Source of the DNA: an uncultured Oscillatoriales cyanobacterium
GTDB lineage: Bacteria; Cyanobacteriota; Cyanobacteriia; Cyanobacteriales; Microcoleaceae
DNA: 40,205 nucleotides
Reading direction: 5' to 3'
NCBI GenBank assembly: GCA_903893625.1
Contig: CAITND010000078.1
Span: forward strand, 1-40,205
Of the stretch, positions 26,298 through 34,732 are shown piece after piece. Under the pieces are notes generated by a model. The model was not told where the DNA came from. It ran no database searches and saw nothing but the letters and a program-made list of their open reading frames with translations. The translations under genes and the position numbers were made by a program. Positions within the stretch are counted from its first letter, which is position 1. Each line of letters begins with the position of its first letter.

Positions 26298-27848
26298 TCA
26301 AGAATTACCTGATTTACTGACGGTTGATAGTTTGGTCAGTCCTCCATGATAGTTAATCAATTTAGATTCAGCTTTGCCAATTTGAGCTAACCGAAATTGC
26401 CACTCAGAAATATCTTCATAGCTGAGGTGATGGGTGTCACAACTGGGTGTCCAGAACCCACCAATAATTGAGGGATCATCAAAGCGCAATAAACCCGATT
26501 TGCGAATGTTTTCCCCTTGGGGTGTTCCGGGTATGGGGGAAATAGAATAGGAAGCGACTTGAAATTCTAGGTCGGGGTTAATTTCTCGGAGTTGTTGATG
26601 CAGTTCTAAAACGGCTTCTTCAAGACGCAATAAACTGTCATGGTTGTCATCGGGAAAGCCAATGATTAAACCATAGACAATCACGGGAAGACCGACTCGA
26701 ACGATCGCTTGCATCATATCACAATGCTGTTGCCAGGGCAAAAGTTTGGCGTAGGATTCTCGGCCAAAAACCGGACGTTCGGCGGGAATATAACCCAGAA
26801 AACCGCCAACTTTGCCATCCCATCCCCAAAGGGCTTCGATCAATTCTTCGTCAGGTGTAAGGTCTGTATGATCGTAGTTGCGTCCTCGGCCTAAAGTCGC
26901 TTTTCTCAGTTCCAAACCATTAGGCCATAAAAGCGGCATTCCGATTTCCCTTGCGCCTTTGGTAATTTCTAAAACCTCTTCTCGTCCGCCGGGAAACAAA
27001 ACTCGACCGAGAAATTGATCGGAGCCCATGACTGTACATTTGGCCCCGGCTTCCTTTTGACGAGCAATCCATTTGAGGGTGGTTTCCGGTGACATCCGCC
27101 GATAGCCTGATGTGTAAGTTGGAGTTTGGCAAAAGTCACATTTGCGATCGCACCCAATATCAGGATAGACCGAGCCAATGGGTACAAGGTCTTCAATAAA
27201 AGGCTCTTCAGAGTATTCTTGACCCAAACATTGCCTTGCGACTTCCACCGATGGGATTGCCCATTCATCGGGACTCATGGCTTTAGTGCGGGGGGGATGA
27301 TAACGACCATCAGCCAAAATCACACCCGTCAGATTTTCTCGCGGAGTGTTTCCCACTACATAGTCAAAAATCGGCCAATTGGCCGCACCCGATTTATCGA
27401 TCACGATCGCTGTTGCACCCGCTTTCAGATAATGTTCCGGTTCAGCAATGGCATCAGAACCCCCGACGACAACGGGTTGGCCTTTACTGGCGAGATGGGC
27501 GATCGTCATACAGGTCACTTGGCGTTCTTGGGTGTAGTTAACGGTAACACCCCAAGCATCATAGGTTTCTGGGTCAATATCCGAAATCTTCCGCCCAACA
27601 TAAGCTTTAGTCAGATTCATGCCTTTCCAAGTCACTTCTCCGAAGGGTTTTTGACAATCACCATCTTTAAGATTGACCAGTTGAGCATCGAAACCACCCG
27701 CTTGCAGGTCAGCCATTAAAACCTGCTTACTGAGTAAAGTATTGCGTCTATATAATGCCGTCCAATTATGCCCTTCTTCGTCATATAATCCCAGGGCGGG
27801 TACTTCCACGAGTCCAATTGTTGGAACCTTTTTTGATGGTGATGTCAT
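26298..27848 (-). CDS. Radical SAM enzyme, possibly with N-terminal B12-binding-type domain
   Basis: The 516-residue protein has a radical SAM cluster motif CDRKCDFC (Cys233, Cys237, Cys240) and a following barrel (YSISPIPGTPQGENI in the late part). Residues about 10-185 look like the Rossmann-type cobalamin-binding domain found in B12-dependent radical SAM proteins (VVVGGSDAIAEPEHYLKAGA). I see no DxHxxG motif, as is usual in this class. Such enzymes often methylate unactivated carbons or rearrange rings. The substrate is unknown. A GTAGGA ribosome site precedes the ATG. It lies 173 bases after the sulfoxide synthase gene in the same direction. Confidence 0.82.
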   Translation of the reverse strand: MTSPSKKVPTIGLVEVPALGLYDEEGHNWTALYRRNTLLSKQVLMADLQAGGFDAQLVNLKDGDCQKPFGEVTWKGMNLTKAYVGRKISDIDPETYDAWGVTVNYTQERQVTCMTIAHLASKGQPVVVGGSDAIAEPEHYLKAGATAIVIDKSGAANWPIFDYVVGNTPRENLTGVILADGRYHPPRTKAMSPDEWAIPSVEVARQCLGQEYSEEPFIEDLVPIGSVYPDIGCDRKCDFCQTPTYTSGYRRMSPETTLKWIARQKEAGAKCTVMGSDQFLGRVLFPGGREEVLEITKGAREIGMPLLWPNGLELRKATLGRGRNYDHTDLTPDEELIEALWGWDGKVGGFLGYIPAERPVFGRESYAKLLPWQQHCDMMQAIVRVGLPVIVYGLIIGFPDDNHDSLLRLEEAVLELHQQLREINPDLEFQVASYSISPIPGTPQGENIRKSGLLRFDDPSIIGGFWTPSCDTHHLSYEDISEWQFRLAQIGKAESKLINYHGGLTKLSTVSKSGNS

Positions 27849-28021
27849 AACAATATCCTACCTGCGTGTTGATAAATTTGGGACAAAATCAGGAGGTTTG
27901 ATGCTATTTTGGATTAGCTAACGCCAAGATAACTGATTTTTATGCAAGGCTAGATTAGCAGTTATTGTTTCTTAAAATAATCATACTACAAGAGCGATCG
28001 CAATGACGCTATATCAATTAC

Positions 28022-29362
28022 CTAAAAGTTTGCTAGGCTTTGAGCAATCCGAAAACCAGCGTGTTGATAGAAATTGGGACGGAACCAATTTCGGTAATAT
28101 TTTAAAGCTTCCGTGCCATTGGTTATCCAACATCCTCCTAACATCATTTGATGTTGAGTATCAAAAAAGATGGCAGAATTATCTTCATAAAGAAAATGAG
28201 GTTCATATCCCGATAAAGGGTTTAAATTATCACTCAACCATTCCCAAACATTCCCCCGCAAATCGTAAAGTCCAGAGTAACTTTTCGCCGTTTCTAACAT
28301 TCCGACGGGACTCGGTGAACCAAATTTGAAATTGAGATTATAATTGTCTACATCTTCTCCTAAACCATTACCGTAAGTGGCGACATTGTACTCGGCTTCA
28401 TTCATTAACCGAGTTCCCTCACCTTGCCAACGACAATAAGCCATTGCTTCGTAATAATTGACTTCTGACGGCCAATCTAAAGGTAAATCCATTTCATCAA
28501 ACTGGGCGCGATATTTATAACTGCCATTTTCCGATCGCCAAAATTTGGGATGTTGAATGTTATTTTCAGTTTTCCATTGCCAAGATTTTTCATCCCAATA
28601 CTCTTGATTTTTATAGCCACCCGCCGTAACAAAATCAAGAAATTCGCTATTGGTAATTAGATATTTACTGGCTAAAAAAGGTGCAACTTCAACGGTGCGT
28701 GAACCATAATCAATATCCCAACCAAATGTCGGATCATCAAAAGCTTTGCCAAGTTTTGCAATTCCACCCGCCACTTCTACCATTTCATTCTCTGGAATAT
28801 AACTTTTAGAAGGTGCATATTTCCAGTCTGAGGGACGTTTTACTCGCTCAATTGGTAACTGGCGAAATAACATCGAAGATGTTTCGACATGAATACGCTG
28901 GTGTTCAATCCCCATTATTAATGCCCACAGGGGATGGTTAGAAAGAATCGGCAGAGTAATCGGCGTTTTTTCAATGAATTCTGATAGGATTTCTAATACT
29001 TGTTCTCGATATTGCCAAGCCGATGCAACGTCCGGCCATTCCAAATGAGCGATCGCTTGATTCAATTCTGTGGGTGTTTCGGGATCAACCCCAACTCCAA
29101 ACAGAATTTCATAGTCCTGATTGAGACTTTTTTCTAATAATCCCACCCGAACTAATTTATTGATGTAGAAAGCCGCCGAATGTCCGAGATAAAAAATTAG
29201 TGGATTTCTCAAGGGGTCGGGATTCAGATAAAATGTGTCTTCCCCAACTAAGCTGTTGAGGAGAATATCTTCGAGTTGCCAAGCCTCCTGAAAATAATTA
29301 AGCAGGGTTTGGCGATCGCAAGAATCAAGTTTTGGCGGACAATGAGATTGAAGAGTGTTCAT
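28022..29362 (-). CDS. OvoA/EgtB-family sulfoxide synthase without methyltransferase domain
   Basis: This is a non-haem iron enzyme of the family that joins cysteine (or gamma-Glu-Cys) to histidine or hercynine through a sulfoxide. DPLRNPLIFYLGHSAAF, FGVGVDPETP and MGIEHQRIHVETSS resemble OvoA more than EgtB. The DinB-like domain supplies the three-His site; counted from a TTG 12 bases upstream these are His65, His158 and His162. The C-terminal half is a formylglycine-enzyme-like fold (GEGTRLMNEAEYN, GLYDLRGNVWEW, GGCW, NWFRP, HAGFRIAQ). The methyltransferase that ends canonical OvoA is absent. I chose the ATG at 29362 over the TTG at 29374. The upstream side is an IS200/IS605-type element. 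Confidence 0.85.
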   Translation of the reverse strand: MNTLQSHCPPKLDSCDRQTLLNYFQEAWQLEDILLNSLVGEDTFYLNPDPLRNPLIFYLGHSAAFYINKLVRVGLLEKSLNQDYEILFGVGVDPETPTELNQAIAHLEWPDVASAWQYREQVLEILSEFIEKTPITLPILSNHPLWALIMGIEHQRIHVETSSMLFRQLPIERVKRPSDWKYAPSKSYIPENEMVEVAGGIAKLGKAFDDPTFGWDIDYGSRTVEVAPFLASKYLITNSEFLDFVTAGGYKNQEYWDEKSWQWKTENNIQHPKFWRSENGSYKYRAQFDEMDLPLDWPSEVNYYEAMAYCRWQGEGTRLMNEAEYNVATYGNGLGEDVDNYNLNFKFGSPSPVGMLETAKSYSGLYDLRGNVWEWLSDNLNPLSGYEPHFLYEDNSAIFFDTQHQMMLGGCWITNGTEALKYYRNWFRPNFYQHAGFRIAQSLANF

Positions 29363-29397
29363 GGTTAATTTCAATGAAGGTTTTCCTAGCTTGAACC

Positions 29398-30345
29398 TCC
29401 ACTGGCTAAAGCCGAGTGGATTCTTTTTTCACAGGCTCTTAACTAGGATGTATCCCCCGTCAGATCGCCTCCAAAAGCAATTTAAGTCACGGATGCACCA
29501 GCCGCCACAATATTTAAACCTCTATCTCGAATCACCATAGAAGCAGCAATATCTCTATCAATTTCAAATCCACATTCTTGACAATGATGGACTCTTTCAC
29601 TTAACTCTTTTTTGCCTGTGTTCGTCCCACAATTAGGACAAATCTGTGAGGTGTAATTTTTATCTACTTTGCAAAAATAAGTGTCAGTTTGGCTGCCAAC
29701 ATATTCTAGGATTATGAAAAACTGTCCTAATCCCATATCTAAAGATTGCTTGCGAAATAAACCATTACTCCATGACGTGAAATTGATATCTTCTACAAAG
29801 ATCATTCCCACATCTATACAAAGTTGATGAGCTAATTTGAAATGATAGTTTTTACGTCTGTTTACTACTGCTTCATGCAATAACGCTATTCGATTCATAT
29901 CATTAAATGCCCTATCTAATTTTCTCAAGGTTTGCTGCATTGCTTGAGCATTACCTGATTTTAGAAAAGCATTATTTTTCTTAGCTAAAGTTAACTTAGC
30001 AGATTGATTGTGATATGATGGGTATTCAAAAGGTTCTACTATGTATTCACTGTTGAGTGAACACATATTTACTTTACAACTACGAGAATTGTACCAAAGT
30101 TTCCTTTCATACAGAGCATGATTCCAAACGGATTTACAGACATCCAAATTATGCTCAATTATTTCTATTTGTTTTTTAGTTGGTTTTAACTTGTAGTCGT
30201 AAGTAAGATTAAGCATTCGACCTCTGCTAATGTTGTTCCTCTATCTTAGCTGGCTTTTTTACAAAACAGCAGGCGACTTTGTAAAATTTACCAAAGTTAA
30301 TATAAAGCCGTCCTCCGCTATCGCTAAAGGAGGGGGTTTTAAACC
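29398..30345 (-). mobile_element. IS200/IS605-type element (tnpB-only, internally deleted)
   Basis: The approximate boundaries are defined by subterminal hairpins. The right-end hairpin (TCCACTGGCT with AGCCGAGTGGA) lies at 29398-29420. The left-end hairpins lie at 30312-30345 (CCTCC with GGAGG, then GGGTTTTAAACCC). Between them is one tnpB-like gene and no tnpA. The exact ends and the cleavage tetranucleotide cannot be fixed. The right end is about 35 bases upstream of the sulfoxide synthase start codon, so the element probably altered that promoter region. Confidence 0.65.
29482..30216 (-). pseudogene. tnpB: TnpB/OrfB derivative lacking the RuvC-I region
   Basis: The 244 residues start as a normal TnpB (YDYKLKPTKKQIEIIEHNLD, WNHALYERKLWY). 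At about residue 106 they jump directly to the late helix NRIALLHEAVVNRRKNYHFK. The missing 150 or so residues would contain the WED domain and the RuvC-I aspartate. RuvC-II Glu142 (FVEDINF), the zinc finger (CPNCG...CQECG) and the RuvC-III Asp (EIDRDIAAS) are kept. The frame stays open across the deletion. It cannot be an active nuclease. It might still bind its omegaRNA, but loss of the WED makes that doubtful. I consider it decayed, or less likely a repressor-type derivative. Confidence 0.8.
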
Positions 30346-30454
30346 CATTTTTTCGATAAAAAATACAGTAGAGATTAATTGTGGATTGTCTCTACTGCAT
30401 TTTAGATTTATATTCAGAACAATGAAATCTTCTTAGACGCGATTTCAACTTGTT

Positions 30455-30760
30455 CTAGCTGACGGAAACATCGACAACGTTGTGATCGCGGATCACAGAT
30501 TCAACTTCATTAACTTCTGTTGCTTTATGGGTTTGTTTGCGACGGTTTAAACCTTCAATCAGTAATTGCGATACTTCAGTGACTAAAATGGTTGCAATTA
30601 CCCCATCATCTAACCATCCGACAATCGGCAGAAAGTCAGGAGAAATATCAAGGGGACTCACTAAGTAAATTAAGCTTCCTAAAATCACAACCCAACGATA
30701 TTTTGTATTCCGCAGGGTGACGCGATACCAATTATAAAAGGATTGAATAAGATTTTTCAT
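30455..30760 (-). CDS. DUF1232 (YkvA-type) small membrane protein
   Basis: The 101-residue protein has the DUF1232 core: a hydrophobic segment (VVILGSLIYLVSPLDISPDF), LPIVGWLDDGVIATILV and a charged tail. The SPLDxSPDFLPIVGxLDD motif is diagnostic. The family is widespread and of uncertain role. It probably sits in the membrane by one or two short spans. It is isolated, with 191 bases to the SAM hydrolase upstream. Confidence 0.88.
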   Translation of the reverse strand: MKNLIQSFYNWYRVTLRNTKYRWVVILGSLIYLVSPLDISPDFLPIVGWLDDGVIATILVTEVSQLLIEGLNRRKQTHKATEVNEVESVIRDHNVVDVSVS

Positions 30761-30923
30761 TTCACAGTCCTAATGTTGTCTACTTATTTATACAATGACA
30801 AATCTAACGTTAATTTAGAAGTGTAGAAAACCCTGTATTCTTGTAGGGATGTTTCACCTGGGATGTTTCCGTAAAGGTGAGGTTGTTGGGTGTAGAGACA
30901 ATATCCTGATTCTCTCTCATCCT

Positions 30924-30958
30924 TCCTTAAGTATTTAAGCTTAAATTGTGCTTAAGGA
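30924..30958. terminator. Inverted repeat at the end of the SAM hydrolase gene
   Basis: TCCTTAAG and CTTAAGGA arms enclose an inner palindrome TTTAAGCTTAAA. The structure overlaps the stop codon of the DUF62 gene on the minus strand. It could serve as terminator. There is no strong T-run, so confidence is modest. Confidence 0.4.
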
Positions 30959-31896
30959 TTCTGAATCACAATCTGCACTTTTTCCCCCAAATCTATTTTT
31001 AATTGTTGTTGAGCATTTCCCCCATTCAGGGCAATTTCTACCCACTGATGAGAACCGACTAAGGCGACGAATTGACCCAAGGGTACATCCATATAGGTTT
31101 GACCACTAGGAATTAAACAGGATAAACTCGAAGGTTTTTGCGCTTCTGGCTTCAATTTTTGTTTAGAATTCTTCTTATTTTTTTTCTGTTTATACTTTTT
31201 TTTCTTGGGTTGTTTCTGTCCTTTGCTGATCACCATATACCAATTTTTATCAGCAACGGCTTCCCCTGGAATATTCGTGACTAAATTCCCAAATCCATCA
31301 ATATATTGAATCGATCCCTCTATTCCAAAATCGGTAAACTGACAGGAAGGTAACGATAATTTCACTAAACTTTTGGGGTCAATGGGAGTTCCCAACTGTT
31401 CTAGGGGAACACCAGAGGCTAAATGAGCACCAACGGAGGCAAAAATATCTCGACCGTGAAAAGTTGTACTGGGTTGAGCAGTTCGCCAATATTGAGGATT
31501 ATTCAATTCAATAGCAATAATTTCAGGAGATTCTAAATGATTAGAATTAATGTCAATTTGAGAAGATAAAAATGGTTCCAATATTCCCGTTAATAATCCA
31601 TTATCCGGCCCTACTAAATAGCTATTTTTAAATTGAATAGCGATCGCCCTCCGTTGAGTTCCTACCCCTGGATCAACTACCGCAATATGAACCGTCCCTT
31701 CAGGGAAATAGGAATACGCATTCATCAAACAAAATCTGGACATAGCAATATTTTGAGGTGGAATTTCATGGGTTAAGTCAATGATATTAATTCGAGGATT
31801 AATTTGACTAATTACCCCTTTCATTACCGCAACATAAACATCTTTTAAACCAAAATCCGTTAAAAGTGTTATAATTTGATTATCCTGATTCATCAT
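30952..31896 (-). CDS. S-adenosyl-L-methionine hydrolase (DUF62 / SAM hydroxide adenosyltransferase)
   Basis: The 314-residue protein belongs to the fluorinase/chlorinase/SAM-hydrolase family. The start LLTDFGLKDVYVAVMKGV, Asp76 and Arg82/83 in VDPGVGTQRRA, VGPDNGLLTG and His148 in FHGRD give the Asp-Arg-His water-activating set of the hydrolases, not a halogenase loop. It should split SAM to adenosine and methionine. Between the two domains it has an unusual lysine-rich insert (about residues 228-254, 14 lysines) that is likely disordered and positively charged. The start is one of two adjacent ATGs. Confidence 0.9.
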   Translation of the reverse strand: MMNQDNQIITLLTDFGLKDVYVAVMKGVISQINPRINIIDLTHEIPPQNIAMSRFCLMNAYSYFPEGTVHIAVVDPGVGTQRRAIAIQFKNSYLVGPDNGLLTGILEPFLSSQIDINSNHLESPEIIAIELNNPQYWRTAQPSTTFHGRDIFASVGAHLASGVPLEQLGTPIDPKSLVKLSLPSCQFTDFGIEGSIQYIDGFGNLVTNIPGEAVADKNWYMVISKGQKQPKKKKYKQKKNKKNSKQKLKPEAQKPSSLSCLIPSGQTYMDVPLGQFVALVGSHQWVEIALNGGNAQQQLKIDLGEKVQIVIQNP

Positions 31897-31923
31897 TAAT
31901 ACTATTAATTAATCTGATTCAAA

Positions 31924-32007
31924 ATGAACAGTCAATGGGAAAATTTTCTAAAAAATTGGGGAGAATGGGCAAGTTTAACCTTAGTTACAGAACATAAACA
32001 ATCGTAA
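31924..32007 (+). pseudogene. DUF3598-type N-terminal remnant (27 codons)
   Basis: An open frame starting ATG reads MNSQWENFLKNWGEW, then diverges and stops after 27 codons. The opening resembles the conserved start of cyanobacterial DUF3598/CpeS-like proteins (QWexLLxNLGEW). The rest of that gene is absent, so this looks like a truncated relict. It could be a random short frame, but the tryptophan and glutamate pattern argues against chance. Confidence 0.45.
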
Positions 32008-32082
32008 GAGTCAGGTTTTCTCACCCTGACCTAAATTCAATGATGATTAATTTTTGCTCCACAGAATTTGTTTCTAGTTAGA

Positions 32083-32101
32083 GGGCGAGGAGACCTCGCC
32101 C
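32083..32101. terminator. GC-rich hairpin after rtcB
   Basis: GGGCGAG and CTCGCCC arms with a five-base loop lie 12 bases past the rtcB stop codon on the minus strand. This could be a terminator or a repetitive intergenic palindrome. No strong U-run follows. Confidence 0.45.
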
Positions 32102-32112
32102 CTACGAAAATT

Positions 32113-34428
32113 TTAGCCTTTGACACATAGAATTTGTTTCAAAGTAGCCACAACTTCAACTAAATCGGATTGTTGTTTCATGACTTCATCAATGGGTTTA
32201 TACGCACCGGGAATTTCATCAATCACTCCTGTATCTTTGCGACATTCAACGCCTTGGGTTTGTTGAACTAAATCATCCAAAGTAAAGGTTTTTTTAGCTT
32301 TAGTTCGAGACATTAAGCGCCCCGCTCCATGGGAACAGTTATGAACGAGTAATGGGGTGTAGTATTCAGTGAATACAATATAATTGTTGTTATCTTCAAC
32401 CGTAAAGTTGTAGACTGGTATTTCTAAACCTGATTCAACTTTAAATACCCGATTCATTGCCAAACCTACTATTGAATTAGCTAATAGTAGCTGATCTGAA
32501 TAGAGGCGAGATGGGGGTTCGTCAATCACAAGCCTTTGACAAATAGAGGACAATTTTTCCAGCACAATATTATCACGGAACTCTATAACATAGTGAGTGC
32601 GATTTCGGTAAACTTTGTAAGCCACACCTAGAGACAAAAAGGCACAAACTAAAGTTGAAAACATTTCCTTTTTGCCAACACTGATCGATACAACTCCGTT
32701 GTGATAAGATCCATCCCCATCTAAATAGCCCGCTAAAAAATACAGAGCCAATAAGGGATTACCTAGGAAAATATTAGGTAAATTGGGTAAAAGCTGTTGA
32801 ACTTTTTCGACAAAAGACAGTTCATTTACTGTTAGCTCAACCAGTCCTACACCCGTTATGGTTCGTCCTTGTAAATTGGACGTTCTGGGTGCTTGTTTTC
32901 TAGTATAAACCTTAGCAGTGTAGAACTGAAATAGTTTTTGTAAATGCTGTACAAAAGGTTGCTTGGATGGATCTTGGGACTGGTAAATCCGAATATAAGA
33001 ATTTAAGTATTTACCATTTCGGGATCTATCCTGTATCTGCGGTGCATTTTTTCGTTCTTTGGTGTATATCGTACCATCAGACAAAATAACACCCAGTAAG
33101 TAGTAAAAATTGGGATCTTGTTCCTCTGCTGAAAAACTAGAACGGATGTTGATATTAGTGGGTACAATAGCTCCTCCAGGAAATAAAGTCAGATCTTCTA
33201 TGTTAAGATAAGATAATATACCTTGTTGGTAGGTAGCAAAAGGATGATTGGGAGTACAGGTTATTGTGTTTTCTAATCTGCGTCTAGTTTGAGAAAAAGA
33301 ATACTTGTTTGCAATGGCTATCCGTTCACTTTTGTCTACAATGTTCTTCGGTTCAAACATTTGCAGCTTCTCATTATAAGAGATTAACTTGATAGGTTGA
33401 GATGAATTGAATATATCTTCTATATTCATCAAACCAAACTCTGTTAAAACCTTGGTTTCAGCCGAAAAGCAACTACAGTAACTATCATGATTTCCCTTCC
33501 CTTTAACAATAAAAGATTTGGCTCCCATTGAACCAGGAATAATCCCATAATCTTGTTCTGCTGCGCGGACTGCACCTTTACGAGTTACATAAACTTCCTC
33601 GCCAAAATGTACCTCTTTTTCAGAATAATTATGATGACAATTAACCTCTAATAAGGGTTTCGTGGGTTTACCTCCCGCAACGGCTGTTTCCACAATTCGT
33701 TTAAACCGTGCCATCATAATATCTCGGTTAAATCGAGCGTAATGTTGAGCCCATTGTAAATCATTCCAATAGGCTGCAAATTCAGGAGTTCCTGATACAA
33801 AATAAGCTAAATCAGGATCGGGAAGTTTAATTTCTGCTAATTTTGCCAGGTTTTTTGCTGTGTCAATATGGTTCTGGGCTAACATATTGCCAATATGTCG
33901 AGAACCGGAATGCAACATTAACCAAACGTTGTTTTCTTCATCTAAACACAGTTCAATAAAATGATTTCCTCCTCCTAAAGAACCCATTTGTTTAATTGCT
34001 TTTGATTCTAAGTTTTGAACCTTAGAATGCAGGTCTTTAAACTCACGCCATCCTTGCCAGTTAGTTACAGCTTTTTCAATATGTTTATTTTGATCAAAAC
34101 CCACCGGAATTGCGGCTTCAATTTCCTGGCGAATTTTTTTTAGTTTTCCCTCCATTTGTTCAGCAATAAACGGTAATTTGATCGCACACATTCCGCAACC
34201 AATATCAACCCCGACAGCCGCCGGAATAATGGCTTCTTTTGTAGCAATTACAGAACCTACTAATGCCCCTTTTCCTAAATGAACATCGGGCATTAAAGCA
34301 ACGTGCTTAAACACAAAGGGCAAAGAAGCGACGTTTTTCGCCATTTTGGTTTCTGCTGAACCTAAATCATGATTCGCCCAAGATAGGACAGGTTTAGGGG
34401 TAGAAAGATTTAAAGTTTCGTAAGGCAT
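32113..34428 (-). CDS. rtcB: RtcB 3'-phosphate RNA ligase interrupted by an intein
   Basis: RtcB joins RNA 2',3'-cyclic or 3'-phosphate ends to 5'-OH ends using GTP and Mn(II), in RNA repair. The mature host protein would be 393 residues (771 minus a 378-residue intein). Metal and guanylate sites visible are VGVDIGCGM (Asp75, Cys78), GSLGGGNHFIEL, LMLHSGSRHIG, the EVNCHHN block, and, after the intein, CSHGAGRLMSR with the probable guanylylated His700. The C-terminus VVATLKQILCVKG is typical. Activity needs intein excision, because the insertion splits GKGNHDSYCS from CSHGAGR. The start is ATG at 34428. Confidence 0.95.
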   Translation of the reverse strand: MPYETLNLSTPKPVLSWANHDLGSAETKMAKNVASLPFVFKHVALMPDVHLGKGALVGSVIATKEAIIPAAVGVDIGCGMCAIKLPFIAEQMEGKLKKIRQEIEAAIPVGFDQNKHIEKAVTNWQGWREFKDLHSKVQNLESKAIKQMGSLGGGNHFIELCLDEENNVWLMLHSGSRHIGNMLAQNHIDTAKNLAKLAEIKLPDPDLAYFVSGTPEFAAYWNDLQWAQHYARFNRDIMMARFKRIVETAVAGGKPTKPLLEVNCHHNYSEKEVHFGEEVYVTRKGAVRAAEQDYGIIPGSMGAKSFIVKGKGNHDSYCSCFSAETKVLTEFGLMNIEDIFNSSQPIKLISYNEKLQMFEPKNIVDKSERIAIANKYSFSQTRRRLENTITCTPNHPFATYQQGILSYLNIEDLTLFPGGAIVPTNINIRSSFSAEEQDPNFYYLLGVILSDGTIYTKERKNAPQIQDRSRNGKYLNSYIRIYQSQDPSKQPFVQHLQKLFQFYTAKVYTRKQAPRTSNLQGRTITGVGLVELTVNELSFVEKVQQLLPNLPNIFLGNPLLALYFLAGYLDGDGSYHNGVVSISVGKKEMFSTLVCAFLSLGVAYKVYRNRTHYVIEFRDNIVLEKLSSICQRLVIDEPPSRLYSDQLLLANSIVGLAMNRVFKVESGLEIPVYNFTVEDNNNYIVFTEYYTPLLVHNCSHGAGRLMSRTKAKKTFTLDDLVQQTQGVECRKDTGVIDEIPGAYKPIDEVMKQQSDLVEVVATLKQILCVKG
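32338..33471 (-). mobile_element. RtcB intein with LAGLIDADG homing endonuclease
   Basis: The 378-residue in-frame insertion begins with Cys (CFSAETKVLTEFG, block A) and ends VHN followed by host Cys (block G, +1 Cys). Block B is seen as TCTPNHPFAT (TxxH). Two LAGLIDADG-like motifs, YYLLGVILSDG and YFLAGYLDGDGSY, lie in the middle. Block F is VYNFTVEDNNNYIVF. All splicing residues (Cys1, block B His, final Asn, Cys+1) are present, so it should splice. The terminal His-Asn pair is standard. The endonuclease acidic residues are also intact, so it may still be mobile. Confidence 0.95.
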
Positions 34429-34521
34429 AAGAGTTTTATAGGGGATCTAAATATACATCTATATTAATAGTATTACATTTGTAGTACGTTGTCAAGAGGT
34501 GTGCAGATTTATGGTAGGGTT

Positions 34522-34693
34522 AAGTTGAGCGAACTAGAAACCGGGTTTCTTACCAGATTTTAATATGATGTCATTAACCTCCAATAGAAACCCGGTTTCT
34601 GACGGCGAAGTTGAGTGAACTAGAAACCGGGTTTCTTAACAGATCTTAATTTGATGTCATTAACCTCCAATAAAAACCCGGTTTCTGACGGCG
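34522..34693. repeat. Two tandem 86-bp units with palindromic arms
   Basis: Units at 34522-34607 and 34608-34693 are near identical. Each has AGAAACCGGGTTTCT at one side and its reverse complement AGAAACCCGGTTTCT at the other, so each folds into a 15-bp stem with a loop of about 35 bases. The gap between rtcB and the VIT/VWA gene (304 bases) otherwise holds no gene that I see. A half-site of the same motif appears at about 10936. Confidence 0.9.
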
Positions 34694-34732
34694 ATCACTT
34701 CCTTTTGAACTGAAATCTCCCCTGTACCCAAC

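Noticed and set aside
26709-27719. Plus-strand frames opposite the radical SAM gene
   Set aside because: They are shadows. The minus-strand frame carries the CDRKCDFC cluster motif and full-length similarity.
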